64,000 nt of DNA from Patescibacteria group bacterium (GTDB taxonomy: Bacteria > Patescibacteria > Microgenomatia > UBA12405). The notes beneath the pieces were generated by a model. It saw nothing but the letters and a program-made list of their open reading frames with translations, searched no databases and was not told the origin of the DNA. This document shows, piece after piece, positions 25,378 through 31,157 of the stretch (position 1 is its first letter; every line of letters starts with the position of its first letter). The DNA is taken from assembly GCA_023380755.1 (NCBI GenBank), contig JAMCSD010000006.1:15821-79820 (forward strand), given 5' to 3'. The position numbers and the translations under genes are program-made.

Positions 25378-25402
25378 CTGGGCTCAATCCTTTTGAGCCC
25401 AG
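25378..25402 (+). terminator. Hairpin after small gene
   Basis: CTGGGCTCA (25378-25386) and TGAGCCCAG (25394-25402) pair perfectly over a 7-nt loop, 20 nt after the stop codon. No long U tract follows, so it may act with the next hairpin. Confidence 0.5.
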
Positions 25403-25406
25403 AGTT

Positions 25407-25458
25407 AAAAAGAAATTTACCTTCGAGGTCGCCTCGTTGTCCATTAATTTCTTTTTTA
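25407..25458 (+). terminator. Long AT-rich hairpin ending in a U tract
   Basis: AAAAAGAAATT (25407-25417) pairs with AATTTCTTTTT (25446-25456), enclosing a small GAGG/CCTC hairpin. The right arm ends in T6, which fits an intrinsic terminator or a structured 3' end. Confidence 0.45.
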
Positions 25459-25481
25459 TCTCTCTCTGTGTTAAGTCAAAC

Positions 25482-25544
25482 TTGGTAGGTGCACTAGGAT
25501 TCGGACCTAGGACCCCTCCGATGTCCATCGGAGTGCTCTAACCT
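25482..25544 (-). pseudogene. Chimeric tRNA fragment: tRNA-Ile 3' half plus palindrome
   Basis: Bases 25482-25515 are identical to the 3' half of the tRNA-Ile gene at 25703 (T arm, acceptor strand, CCA). The anticodon arm is replaced by a perfect palindrome (CTCCGATG, TC, CATCGGAG), which cannot form a 7-nt anticodon loop. The 5' acceptor strand is missing, so this cannot be a working tRNA. Confidence 0.7.
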
Positions 25545-25702
25545 ACGAGTTTACAAAAACCATCCTCAATAATTTTCTCAATGATTTCCCGCGATTTTAA
25601 CCTTTTCAATTTATATTCTATCTTTCTGGATGTTTTTAAATCAGAACATCTGTAATACTTACCCAATTACCACTCCAAAGAAAATAAATATAACCAATCA
25701 CT

Positions 25703-25779
25703 TGGTAGGTGCACTAGGATTCGGACCTAGGACCCCCGACTTATAAGATCGGTGCTCTAACCAGCTGAGCTATGCACCC
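25703..25779 (-). tRNA. tRNA-Ile (anticodon UAU)
   Basis: A complete cloverleaf: acceptor GGGTGCA with TGCACCT, D arm GCTC/GAGC, anticodon stem CCGAT/GTCGG with loop CTTATAA (anticodon TAT at 34-36, U33 and A37 present), T arm CTAGG/CCTAG with loop TCCGAAT. CCA is encoded. It reads AUA directly, which is rare in bacteria, where AUA is normally read by a CAU tRNA with lysidine. Confidence 0.88.
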
Positions 25780-25810
25780 AAGTTATTAATTATCGCCTTT
25801 GGTTTGTTTA

Positions 25811-25846
25811 AGGACCCCTCCGATGTCCATCGGAGTGCTCTAACCT
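25811..25846. repeat. 36-bp copy of the palindromic tRNA fragment
   Basis: These 36 bases are identical to 25509-25544. They include the anticodon-position palindrome and the flanking D-arm and variable-loop bases. Two further small hairpins (CAGCC/GGCTG and TCGGCC/GGCCGA) follow directly. Confidence 0.65.
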
Positions 25847-25952
25847 CAGCCATAGGCTGATCGGCCTTTGGCCGAAGTTTATTCCTATTACTCACGAATT
25901 ATACCAATTAATCTTCAGGATTATCGTCACCTTGCTCCGCCGTAATTGTTTG

Positions 25953-26026
25953 TAGCAGAGGCGGGGATCGAACCCGCGACCTTGGCGTTATGAATGCCAC
26001 GCTCTAACCAACTGAGCTACCCTGCC
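25953..26026 (-). tRNA. tRNA-Met (anticodon CAU), elongator type
   Basis: Acceptor GGCAGGG pairs with CTCTGCT (G-U at the ends), the D arm is GCTC/GAGC, the anticodon loop TTCATAA gives CAT, and the T arm is GCGGG/CCCGC with loop TTCGATC. CCA is not encoded. A CAU anticodon could also be tRNA-Ile2, but an Ile(UAU) gene nearby makes Met more likely. Confidence 0.82.
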
Positions 26027-26078
26027 ATAATTTAAAAACGGTCCAATTAGACTCTAGATAGCTCCCTTGGACCAACTG

Positions 26079-26138
26079 TGGGGTTTACCCCCATCCCGGA
26101 TGGTTTTGTTTCAAAACCCATCGGGAAGCTACCCTGCC
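26079..26138 (-). pseudogene. tRNA-Met 5' fragment joined to palindromes
   Basis: GGCAGGGTAGCT (26138-26127) is identical to the 5' end of the adjacent tRNA-Met. It then runs into a long hairpin (GTTTTG/CAAAAC core around 26103-26118) and a TGGGG/CCCCA hairpin instead of a D arm. It is a second chimeric tRNA remnant. Confidence 0.55.
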
Positions 26139-26299
26139 GAAATCACGCTAATTATAACAAAATGCTTTTTACTAAAACCAACACTGATCTCCAGCTACTT
26201 AGAAATTGCCGGGCTATTGCGCCCAAAAACCGACCTATAATAATTGACTTTCACCCATTTTATTGGTAAACTCCTTCACTTTTGCCTCTAGGCCACTCT

Positions 26300-26425
26300 T
26301 TAACAACTCTTGTAGAGAGTTATTTCTTCAAAAAAGCAATTTGCTAATCGTTTGCCGGTTCGTCAAATTCTTTTGTGAAGTAATCGTCTCTCTACAAAAA
26401 CTCACATCAGTCTCTTTGGGGGTAA
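26300..26425 (+). promoter_or_regulatory. Structured leader of the glycosyltransferase gene
   Basis: TTGTAGAGAG (26310-26319) pairs perfectly with CTCTCTACAA (26388-26397). Inside are TTCTTCA/TGAAG and AGCA/TGCT complementary segments, so the leader can form one long branched hairpin. It ends just before the GGGGGT ribosome-binding site. No known riboswitch is recognised. The rest of 26139-26300 shows nothing further. Confidence 0.4.
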
Positions 26426-26429
26426 TAAA

Positions 26430-27155
26430 ATGGCTTTGCGAAATCTCTGTAATCCTCGGATCTCGGTCATAATTCCAACCAAGAATGAAAGCGAAAACCT
26501 TTGTCATGTCTTACCATTTATTAATCCGGAATACGAAGTTATCATTGTTGACTGTTCCACCGACACTACCACCAAAACAGCCCGTATCTTACGACCAAAC
26601 ATCATCATCATTCCTCAACAAGGGCAGGGGAAAGGGTCAGCTCTCAAGCAAGGCTTTGCAGTTGCCACTGGCGACATCATCGTTATGATGGACGCTGACG
26701 GCAGTACTGCCCCGAACGAGATCGATCTTTTTCTTCAAGCACTGCTCAATGGCGCGGACTTTGCCAAAGGCTCGCGCTATTTGGCCAAAGCTGGCTCTCA
26801 GGACTTCACCTTCTTTCGTTGGTTAGGCAACAGCCTCTTTACCTTATTGGTCAGAATCCTTTTTAATGTCAGCTTTACAGACTTGTGCTATGGTTACAAT
26901 GCTTTTTGGGCTGACACCTTGCCGGTTTACAACTTTGCTGATAATTATGGTAATGGCTTCGAAATCGAAACCATTATCAACCTGCGGGCCCTTGTTGGGG
27001 GACTCTCGATTCAAGAGGTTCCCTCTTTGGAACTTTCTCGTCAACATGGTCGCAGTCATCTGCGCGCCATTCCCGACGGCCTCCGTGTCCTGAAAGTCAT
27101 CCTTAACGAATATCTTCTCTCCCTGACAATGCGTCATTCATTAGCTTATTCGTGA
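26430..27155 (+). CDS. Family 2 glycosyltransferase
   Basis: A 241-residue GT2 (dolichol-phosphate-mannose-synthase-like) enzyme. Signatures: ISVIIPTKNESENL at the start, DCSTDTT, GQGKGSALKQGF, the metal-binding MMDADGS (DxD-type), GSRY, and the DLCYGYNAFW acceptor segment. No membrane helices are obvious, so it likely acts at the inner membrane face on a lipid or protein acceptor. It has a strong GGGGGT site 7 nt before the ATG and a hairpin terminator. Confidence 0.85.
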   Translation: MALRNLCNPRISVIIPTKNESENLCHVLPFINPEYEVIIVDCSTDTTTKTARILRPNIIIIPQQGQGKGSALKQGFAVATGDIIVMMDADGSTAPNEIDLFLQALLNGADFAKGSRYLAKAGSQDFTFFRWLGNSLFTLLVRILFNVSFTDLCYGYNAFWADTLPVYNFADNYGNGFEIETIINLRALVGGLSIQEVPSLELSRQHGRSHLRAIPDGLRVLKVILNEYLLSLTMRHSLAYS

Positions 27156-27170
27156 GTTTTGGAGACGATA

Positions 27171-27212
27171 CCGAGAAGTGTTTCTTAAAAAGACCTTCTC
27201 GGTTCGTTTTTT
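27171..27212 (+). terminator. Intrinsic terminator after glycosyltransferase
   Basis: CCGAGAAG (27171-27178) pairs with CTTCTCGG (27195-27202), followed by TTCGTTTTTT. It directly follows the GT2 gene. Confidence 0.8.
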
Positions 27213-27250
27213 ATGTGTCCAAGCCATTGGGCCCATAAAAGACGAAAAAT

Positions 27251-27466
27251 AGTATAATTGGCTGTTACCGTCACCTACCCCCGTACTCTAAAAGGAGAAG
27301 TTTATAGGATCTCAAAATTCTGTCTAGCTAATCTTCACCCAAACCTTTAGAGGCCGAAAATTGCACTTTAATAAAAGTTGTCATCGTCAGTGATTATGTC
27401 ATCATGAAAACAGCCCTTAAGCCGGTTGTTGTTCGTGCTGACTATCTAGAGTTAAAGGAGACTCAT
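27251..27466 (+). promoter_or_regulatory. Promoter and about 200-nt leader
   Basis: A TATAAT box near 27251 precedes a leader of about 200 nt with AAAGGAGAAG near 27290 and a second ribosome-binding site AAAGGAG right before the ATG at 27467. An ATG at 27404 is in frame and could give a 21-residue longer product. No known riboswitch recognised. Confidence 0.35.
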
Positions 27467-28141
27467 ATGACTAGCGTACAAAGACCCCCCGTCAGTAACC
27501 TTGGCGAGCCTTATCTTAGCGCCGGTGTTGCCGATGCGCGCACTGCCCGGGTGATCAGCACCAAGTTCACCACCCACGCCGAGGTCGCCGATCTTCCCGT
27601 AACCAAACTCCGTTGGCTTTTGGGCAATCTTCACGTTGACGCCCAAGAAGTGGCCCGCATCCACGAATATGCGATGAGTCATCGCAACGAGGCTCCGCCT
27701 CCCTTCGAGGCTCCGCCCCCGCCCCAAAAGCGTAAATATACCCAACGTCGCCCCCGCCCCAAGCCGATCAGTCGGGCTCAGGAATTGGTTAACCAGATTG
27801 TCGCCCTCCGTGGGGAAAAGACCTTCATCAAGGTCAATGCCCTAATGGAACTGCGTCGCCTCCTGATGGACCTTCAGGCCGAAAAACCGGATTGGACCAA
27901 GCTTCAGTGGAAGGGGGTTGATGTTGGCCTTCTCGTTGCCATCCGCTTGCTTATCGGGGAGCCGCTTCCCGAAGATCTCGCCCAGGCCATGCTCCCTACC
28001 GGCATGACCCACAAGGATCGCGCCAATGCCTTCCTCCTGCTGTGCACCACCAACAAGGGTTTACTTCAGCCGCCGCCGAAGGCCTCGATCAATTCGCTTC
28101 AGGAAGCCATCGTCTACCTCAACAATCATCCGGACGAATAG
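27467..28141 (+). CDS. Hypothetical protein with basic Pro-rich linker
   Basis: A 224-residue protein. Residues 1-72 form a first helical domain, 73-105 are a Pro/Lys/Arg-rich linker (PPPPQKRKYTQRRPRPKP), and 108-224 a second helical domain (SRAQELVNQIVALRGEKTF onwards). The basic linker suggests nucleic-acid contact, which is inference. The start is supported by AAAGGAG 7 nt upstream. Three consecutive hairpins follow the gene. Confidence 0.6.
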   Translation: MTSVQRPPVSNLGEPYLSAGVADARTARVISTKFTTHAEVADLPVTKLRWLLGNLHVDAQEVARIHEYAMSHRNEAPPPFEAPPPPQKRKYTQRRPRPKPISRAQELVNQIVALRGEKTFIKVNALMELRRLLMDLQAEKPDWTKLQWKGVDVGLLVAIRLLIGEPLPEDLAQAMLPTGMTHKDRANAFLLLCTTNKGLLQPPPKASINSLQEAIVYLNNHPDE

Positions 28142-28157
28142 TTCCCGGAACTCCTTG

Positions 28158-28191
28158 CCGAAGCAGACATTTTGTCTGGTGTCTGCTTCGG
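28158..28191 (+). terminator. Perfect 12-bp hairpin
   Basis: CCGAAGCAGACA (28158-28169) and TGTCTGCTTCGG (28180-28191) pair perfectly, 17 nt after the stop codon. No U tract follows; a weaker hairpin (CCTTT/AAAGG) comes next. Confidence 0.55.
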
Positions 28192-28233
28192 CGTACCTTT
28201 GAGTAGTAGGCTCTACTATTGAAAGGTAATAAA

Positions 28234-28257
28234 AATCCCCCGCAACGGCGGGGGATT
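28234..28257 (-). terminator. Terminator of the initiator-like tRNA
   Basis: On the minus strand AATCCCCCGC pairs with GCGGGGGATT and is followed by TTTATTA, directly after the tRNA 3' end. Confidence 0.7.
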
Positions 28258-28263
28258 ACTATG

Positions 28264-28333
28264 TTGCGGGGCCAGGAGTTGAACCTGGCCTGTGAGATTA
28301 TGAGCCTCACGTGCAGCCGTACACTACCCCGCA
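28264..28333 (-). tRNA. tRNA-Met (CAU), initiator-like
   Basis: Acceptor TGCGGGG pairs with CCCCGCA, the anticodon loop CTCATAA gives CAT, and the T arm is CCAGG/CCTGG with loop TTCAACT. The GCGGGGT start and CCCCGCAA end match initiator tRNAs, but position 1-72 is U-A rather than the usual mismatch, and the anticodon stem is TGAGG/TCTCA instead of three G-C pairs. Short variable loop; CCA not encoded. Confidence 0.78.
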
Positions 28334-28363
28334 TGTCGGTCTAAGGATGAATTTTACCACAAT

Positions 28364-28729
28364 TTAAGGTTTCCCCACAAAGAAGTTCCACCATTCCTTC
28401 CAATGGGGAAGGCTGTTTTCCTTTTCCGCTTGAGGGTAAACACTGGAAAGATCGCTTTGCTTTGGTAGCAATAACCAATAATCTTCTTTGTTCCCCAGTC
28501 CCAATAGTATTCGCCACGCCCGTTGTTGATATTCTCCGCTTTGCGCGTAAGCCACTTCCGCTTGCAATCTGGCCTTCTCCTTTTCCAGCTGGTCTAGCTC
28601 AGCCCCCTGCTGGCTGACGATGTTCTGAACCCGAAATAAGGTTAGTATCTGGTTGGCACTATTGCTGACATTCGCTATAATAACAAAAATCAAAAAAATA
28701 AAGAGAAGCCATTGTTCCACTGATTTCAT
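28364..28729 (-). CDS. FtsB/DivIC-like septum formation initiator
   Basis: A 121-residue bitopic protein: N-terminal membrane helix (about 8-26) followed by a coiled coil (about 38-62, SQQGAELDQLEKEKARLQAE) and a short domain with EYQQRAWRILLGLGNKEDYW, similar in order to FtsB/DivIC, which help assemble the division septum. CPR homologues usually look like this. No other division genes are adjacent. Confidence 0.7.
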   Translation of the reverse strand: MKSVEQWLLFIFLIFVIIANVSNSANQILTLFRVQNIVSQQGAELDQLEKEKARLQAEVAYAQSGEYQQRAWRILLGLGNKEDYWLLLPKQSDLSSVYPQAEKENSLPHWKEWWNFFVGKP

Positions 28730-28807
28730 GGCCTGCTCCTTGGAAAGTTGAAAAATATCCTACTTTGTGCTATTATAAGACTCATTAGAACTTACTAATT
28801 GTTTAAT

Positions 28808-29677
28808 ATGGCTGATTTAAGCTTTGAATCTGCTATCAACCTCTTCGTCAAAGCCCTTCAAAAGAAGGGTAAGTCGACTAACACCATTGTAGCTTACAAA
28901 GGTGACCTAAACCAATTGGCTACCTTTTTAAACCAATCGGCCGGGGTGACGGATATTACCGCCGTCCAATCAGCTCATATCGAAGATTTTAAGAAGGATC
29001 TTTTAAAGAATAACTATACTGCTAAATCTATTTCCCGCAAGCTCAACTCCATCAAAAATTTCTTTAATTTCCTCAAAACTGAAGGTGTCATTGAAAATGA
29101 TCCCTCAGCTAAAGTCGCCCATCCTAAGTACGAAAACGAGTTACCCAAAATCTTAAAGCCGATTGAGTACCGCTCTCTGCGTGATGCCTGCCGCAACGAT
29201 AGCCGGGCCACCGCCATTGTCGAACTCATGCTTCAAGCCGGGCTCCGCATCAAAGAAATTGAAAACCTCAAGATGGAAAACGTCGGCGAATCCGAAGTTA
29301 CCGTCGAATCTTATGAAAGCCATCCCACCCGGATCGTTCCTCTCAATAATTCCGCCAAGACTGCTCTCAAAAAATATCTTGACGAAGGCCGCTTTCAAAC
29401 TAATTCCAAGAACGTTTTCGTTACCAAAACCGGCCGCCATCTTTTAGCCCGTAATATTCGCAGTTTGCTCAACCGTTATTTCCGTAAAGCCGACATTAAA
29501 GATGTAAAGGTTAATGACCTGCGCAATACCTTTATTGTTTACCAGCTTAAGTCCGGCGTTCCCATTGATGTCGTTTCCAAGATTGTCGGCCATAAACGTA
29601 TTTCCACCACCGAAAAATACCTCGAATTAATCGATACCAAAGAGGAATCCAAAGGTATCAAGCTTAAAGAGCTATAA
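28808..29677 (+). CDS. Tyrosine recombinase, Xer-like
   Basis: A 289-residue recombinase with an N-terminal SAM-like core-binding domain (SFESAINLFVKALQKKGKS) and a catalytic domain. Visible active-site residues: Arg in GLRIKEIENLK, Arg in NDLRNTF, His in VGHKRISTTEKY and the Tyr nucleophile in EKYLEL. The usual first His of the H-x-x-R motif is Asn (VNDLR). Size and a stand-alone location fit a chromosomal Xer-type resolvase rather than a phage integrase. An upstream TTG/ATG at 28799 is an alternative start. Confidence 0.85.
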   Translation: MADLSFESAINLFVKALQKKGKSTNTIVAYKGDLNQLATFLNQSAGVTDITAVQSAHIEDFKKDLLKNNYTAKSISRKLNSIKNFFNFLKTEGVIENDPSAKVAHPKYENELPKILKPIEYRSLRDACRNDSRATAIVELMLQAGLRIKEIENLKMENVGESEVTVESYESHPTRIVPLNNSAKTALKKYLDEGRFQTNSKNVFVTKTGRHLLARNIRSLLNRYFRKADIKDVKVNDLRNTFIVYQLKSGVPIDVVSKIVGHKRISTTEKYLELIDTKEESKGIKLKEL

Positions 29678-29688
29678 TTGGAAAGATT

Positions 29689-29895
29689 ATGCCTTCGCCC
29701 GCCGAAACTGAACGTTCTTCCCAGGCCTTAATGGTTAAGCAGAACGAACGCCAAACCCTAACCCTGCTCAAAAAAGTTCTCCTGCTTTTAACTGGTCCCG
29801 TCGATGACGATACCTTAATCTTAAGTCCGCCCCCGCTGACCCCCACCACTTTGCCTGATTACCGCCCCCCAATTGAATTACCTCACGAGAATTAG
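29689..29895 (+). CDS. Small hypothetical protein
   Basis: A 68-residue protein 11 nt after the recombinase gene: an N-terminal helix (ALMVKQNERQTLTLLKKVLL) and a Pro/Leu-rich C-terminal tail. No family recognised. Codon use is chromosomal, so it is probably real and co-transcribed. Confidence 0.5.
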   Translation: MPSPAETERSSQALMVKQNERQTLTLLKKVLLLLTGPVDDDTLILSPPPLTPTTLPDYRPPIELPHEN

Positions 29896-29897
29896 AC

Positions 29898-30566
29898 CTA
29901 CCTTTCCCGAATCCGATTCCTGCCCCACAATGCCCGCTCAATTGCCTTGATTAAGTTCAGCATTAATAAGGCCGCAATAATGCCTCCCAGCACATCCGTC
30001 AGCGTCCAGGTCTCCACCGCGGTCAACCGCCAGCTCGGATTGCCGGTCGCCAGGATCAGGAGGTTCATCAAAATTAGGCCGATTCTGATTTCTGTCCCCC
30101 CATATCTTTCAATGGCCAGTTCAAACACTCCGGTCACGCTGGCTTTAAGATACGAGTGGATCATCAAGAGGAGGAACAGCACCAGTACCCACACCCAAGT
30201 TGACTGGTTGGTAATATCCGAAAAATTAATTCCAAAAACTATAATCACCACCGAAATGGCATCCAGTATATGATCCAGGTAATGCCCATACAATGGCCGG
30301 TTTTCTCCTCGTAGTCGGGCCGTTCGTCCGTCCAGGCTGTCTCCAAACCAATGTATGAATATCCCCACTCCGGCGACCGTCAGCCACCATAAGCTTTGCC
30401 CGGCTAAAATGTACGCCAGACTGGCCAAAATCGCCCCGCATAGGGCTAAAAACGATAATTGGTCGGCCGTTACCGATTGATAAAGTTTGGCTGCCAGAAT
30501 ATCCAGGATCTTTTTTTCTATTCGATACGTAATCGCCTGATGTTTTCGGACCAATTCCGCTGCCAC
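29898..30566 (-). CDS. CDP-alcohol phosphatidyltransferase
   Basis: A 222-residue membrane enzyme with six or so helices and the full family signature around residues 76-105: GDSLDGRTARLRG, then YGHYLDHILD, matching D-x2-D-G-x2-A-R-x8-G-x3-D-x3-D. It would transfer a phosphatidyl group from a CDP-linked donor to an alcohol such as inositol phosphate or glycerol phosphate; which one is unknown. Last gene of a four-gene minus-strand operon. Confidence 0.85.
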   Translation of the reverse strand: MAAELVRKHQAITYRIEKKILDILAAKLYQSVTADQLSFLALCGAILASLAYILAGQSLWWLTVAGVGIFIHWFGDSLDGRTARLRGENRPLYGHYLDHILDAISVVIIVFGINFSDITNQSTWVWVLVLFLLLMIHSYLKASVTGVFELAIERYGGTEIRIGLILMNLLILATGNPSWRLTAVETWTLTDVLGGIIAALLMLNLIKAIERALWGRNRIRER

Positions 30567-30572
30567 GCTTTA

Positions 30573-31157
30573 TTATAGCCCCGGCTTACTGGGGTTATAA
30601 GTTTTGGTTATGTTCAAAACTCCTTCCCAGCTTTCAACAGCAAACCCCCGGCTGACAAAATTCCGCACGAACCGGCTTTGTGCCGCCTGGTTGGTCGTCA
30701 CCCGTCTTTGGGCGGCTACCCCTTGCTGGTCCGCATACAGCTGGCACAAAGCATCTTCGTAAGGTCCGACAATTCCCGATAAGTTGCGGATAGCCGGTTT
30801 CCCTTTTACCCCAGCCGAGGCGTTAAAGTATACCCCGGCAATCACCGCCTCTTTTCCTTTGGTCTCCGCCGGCATCACCAATCCCAGCCGGCACTCGCTG
30901 TCCACCACTTCCTGCCCGGCCCCATCGACCACCACCACATCGGTCAATAAATAACCTTCGGTATTCTTGTTCCTTATTTGTAGGTGATAAGGGCTGCCAT
31001 GAAGCGGTTCCGGCCTCAAATCCTGTATTTTCCCATCCTGAAAAATCTCGGGGTTAATCTCCGCTTTCTTTTGTTGGCCCGAATTTAGGTAATCACTGCT
31101 AATTAGGGGTTCAATTGGCTTAAAACTAGCGGTCGGTTGTGGTTCTTGGTTAATCAT
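30573..31157 (-). CDS. Hypothetical protein
   Basis: A 194-residue soluble protein with a polar N-terminus (1-60) and a beta-rich middle (SPYHLQIRNKNTEGYLLTDV, CRLGLVMPAETKGKEAVIAG). No family recognised. It starts 1 nt downstream of the large ATPase gene stop and is almost certainly co-translated with it. Confidence 0.55.
   Translation of the reverse strand: MINQEPQPTASFKPIEPLISSDYLNSGQQKKAEINPEIFQDGKIQDLRPEPLHGSPYHLQIRNKNTEGYLLTDVVVVDGAGQEVVDSECRLGLVMPAETKGKEAVIAGVYFNASAGVKGKPAIRNLSGIVGPYEDALCQLYADQQGVAAQRRVTTNQAAQSRFVRNFVSRGFAVESWEGVLNITKTYNPSKPGL

Larger units (their letters stand above)
25079..25475. repeat. 13-bp inverted repeat enclosing a small gene
   Basis: CTTAACACAGAGA (25079-25091) and TCTCTGTGTTAAG (25463-25475) are perfect inverted copies that bracket the 78-codon gene and its hairpins. 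They could be ends of a miniature element or the closing stem of a long transcript. Confidence 0.5.

Noticed and set aside
25482..25544. Functional tRNA at this position
   Set aside because: The 5' acceptor strand is missing and the anticodon position is a palindrome that cannot give a 7-nt loop.
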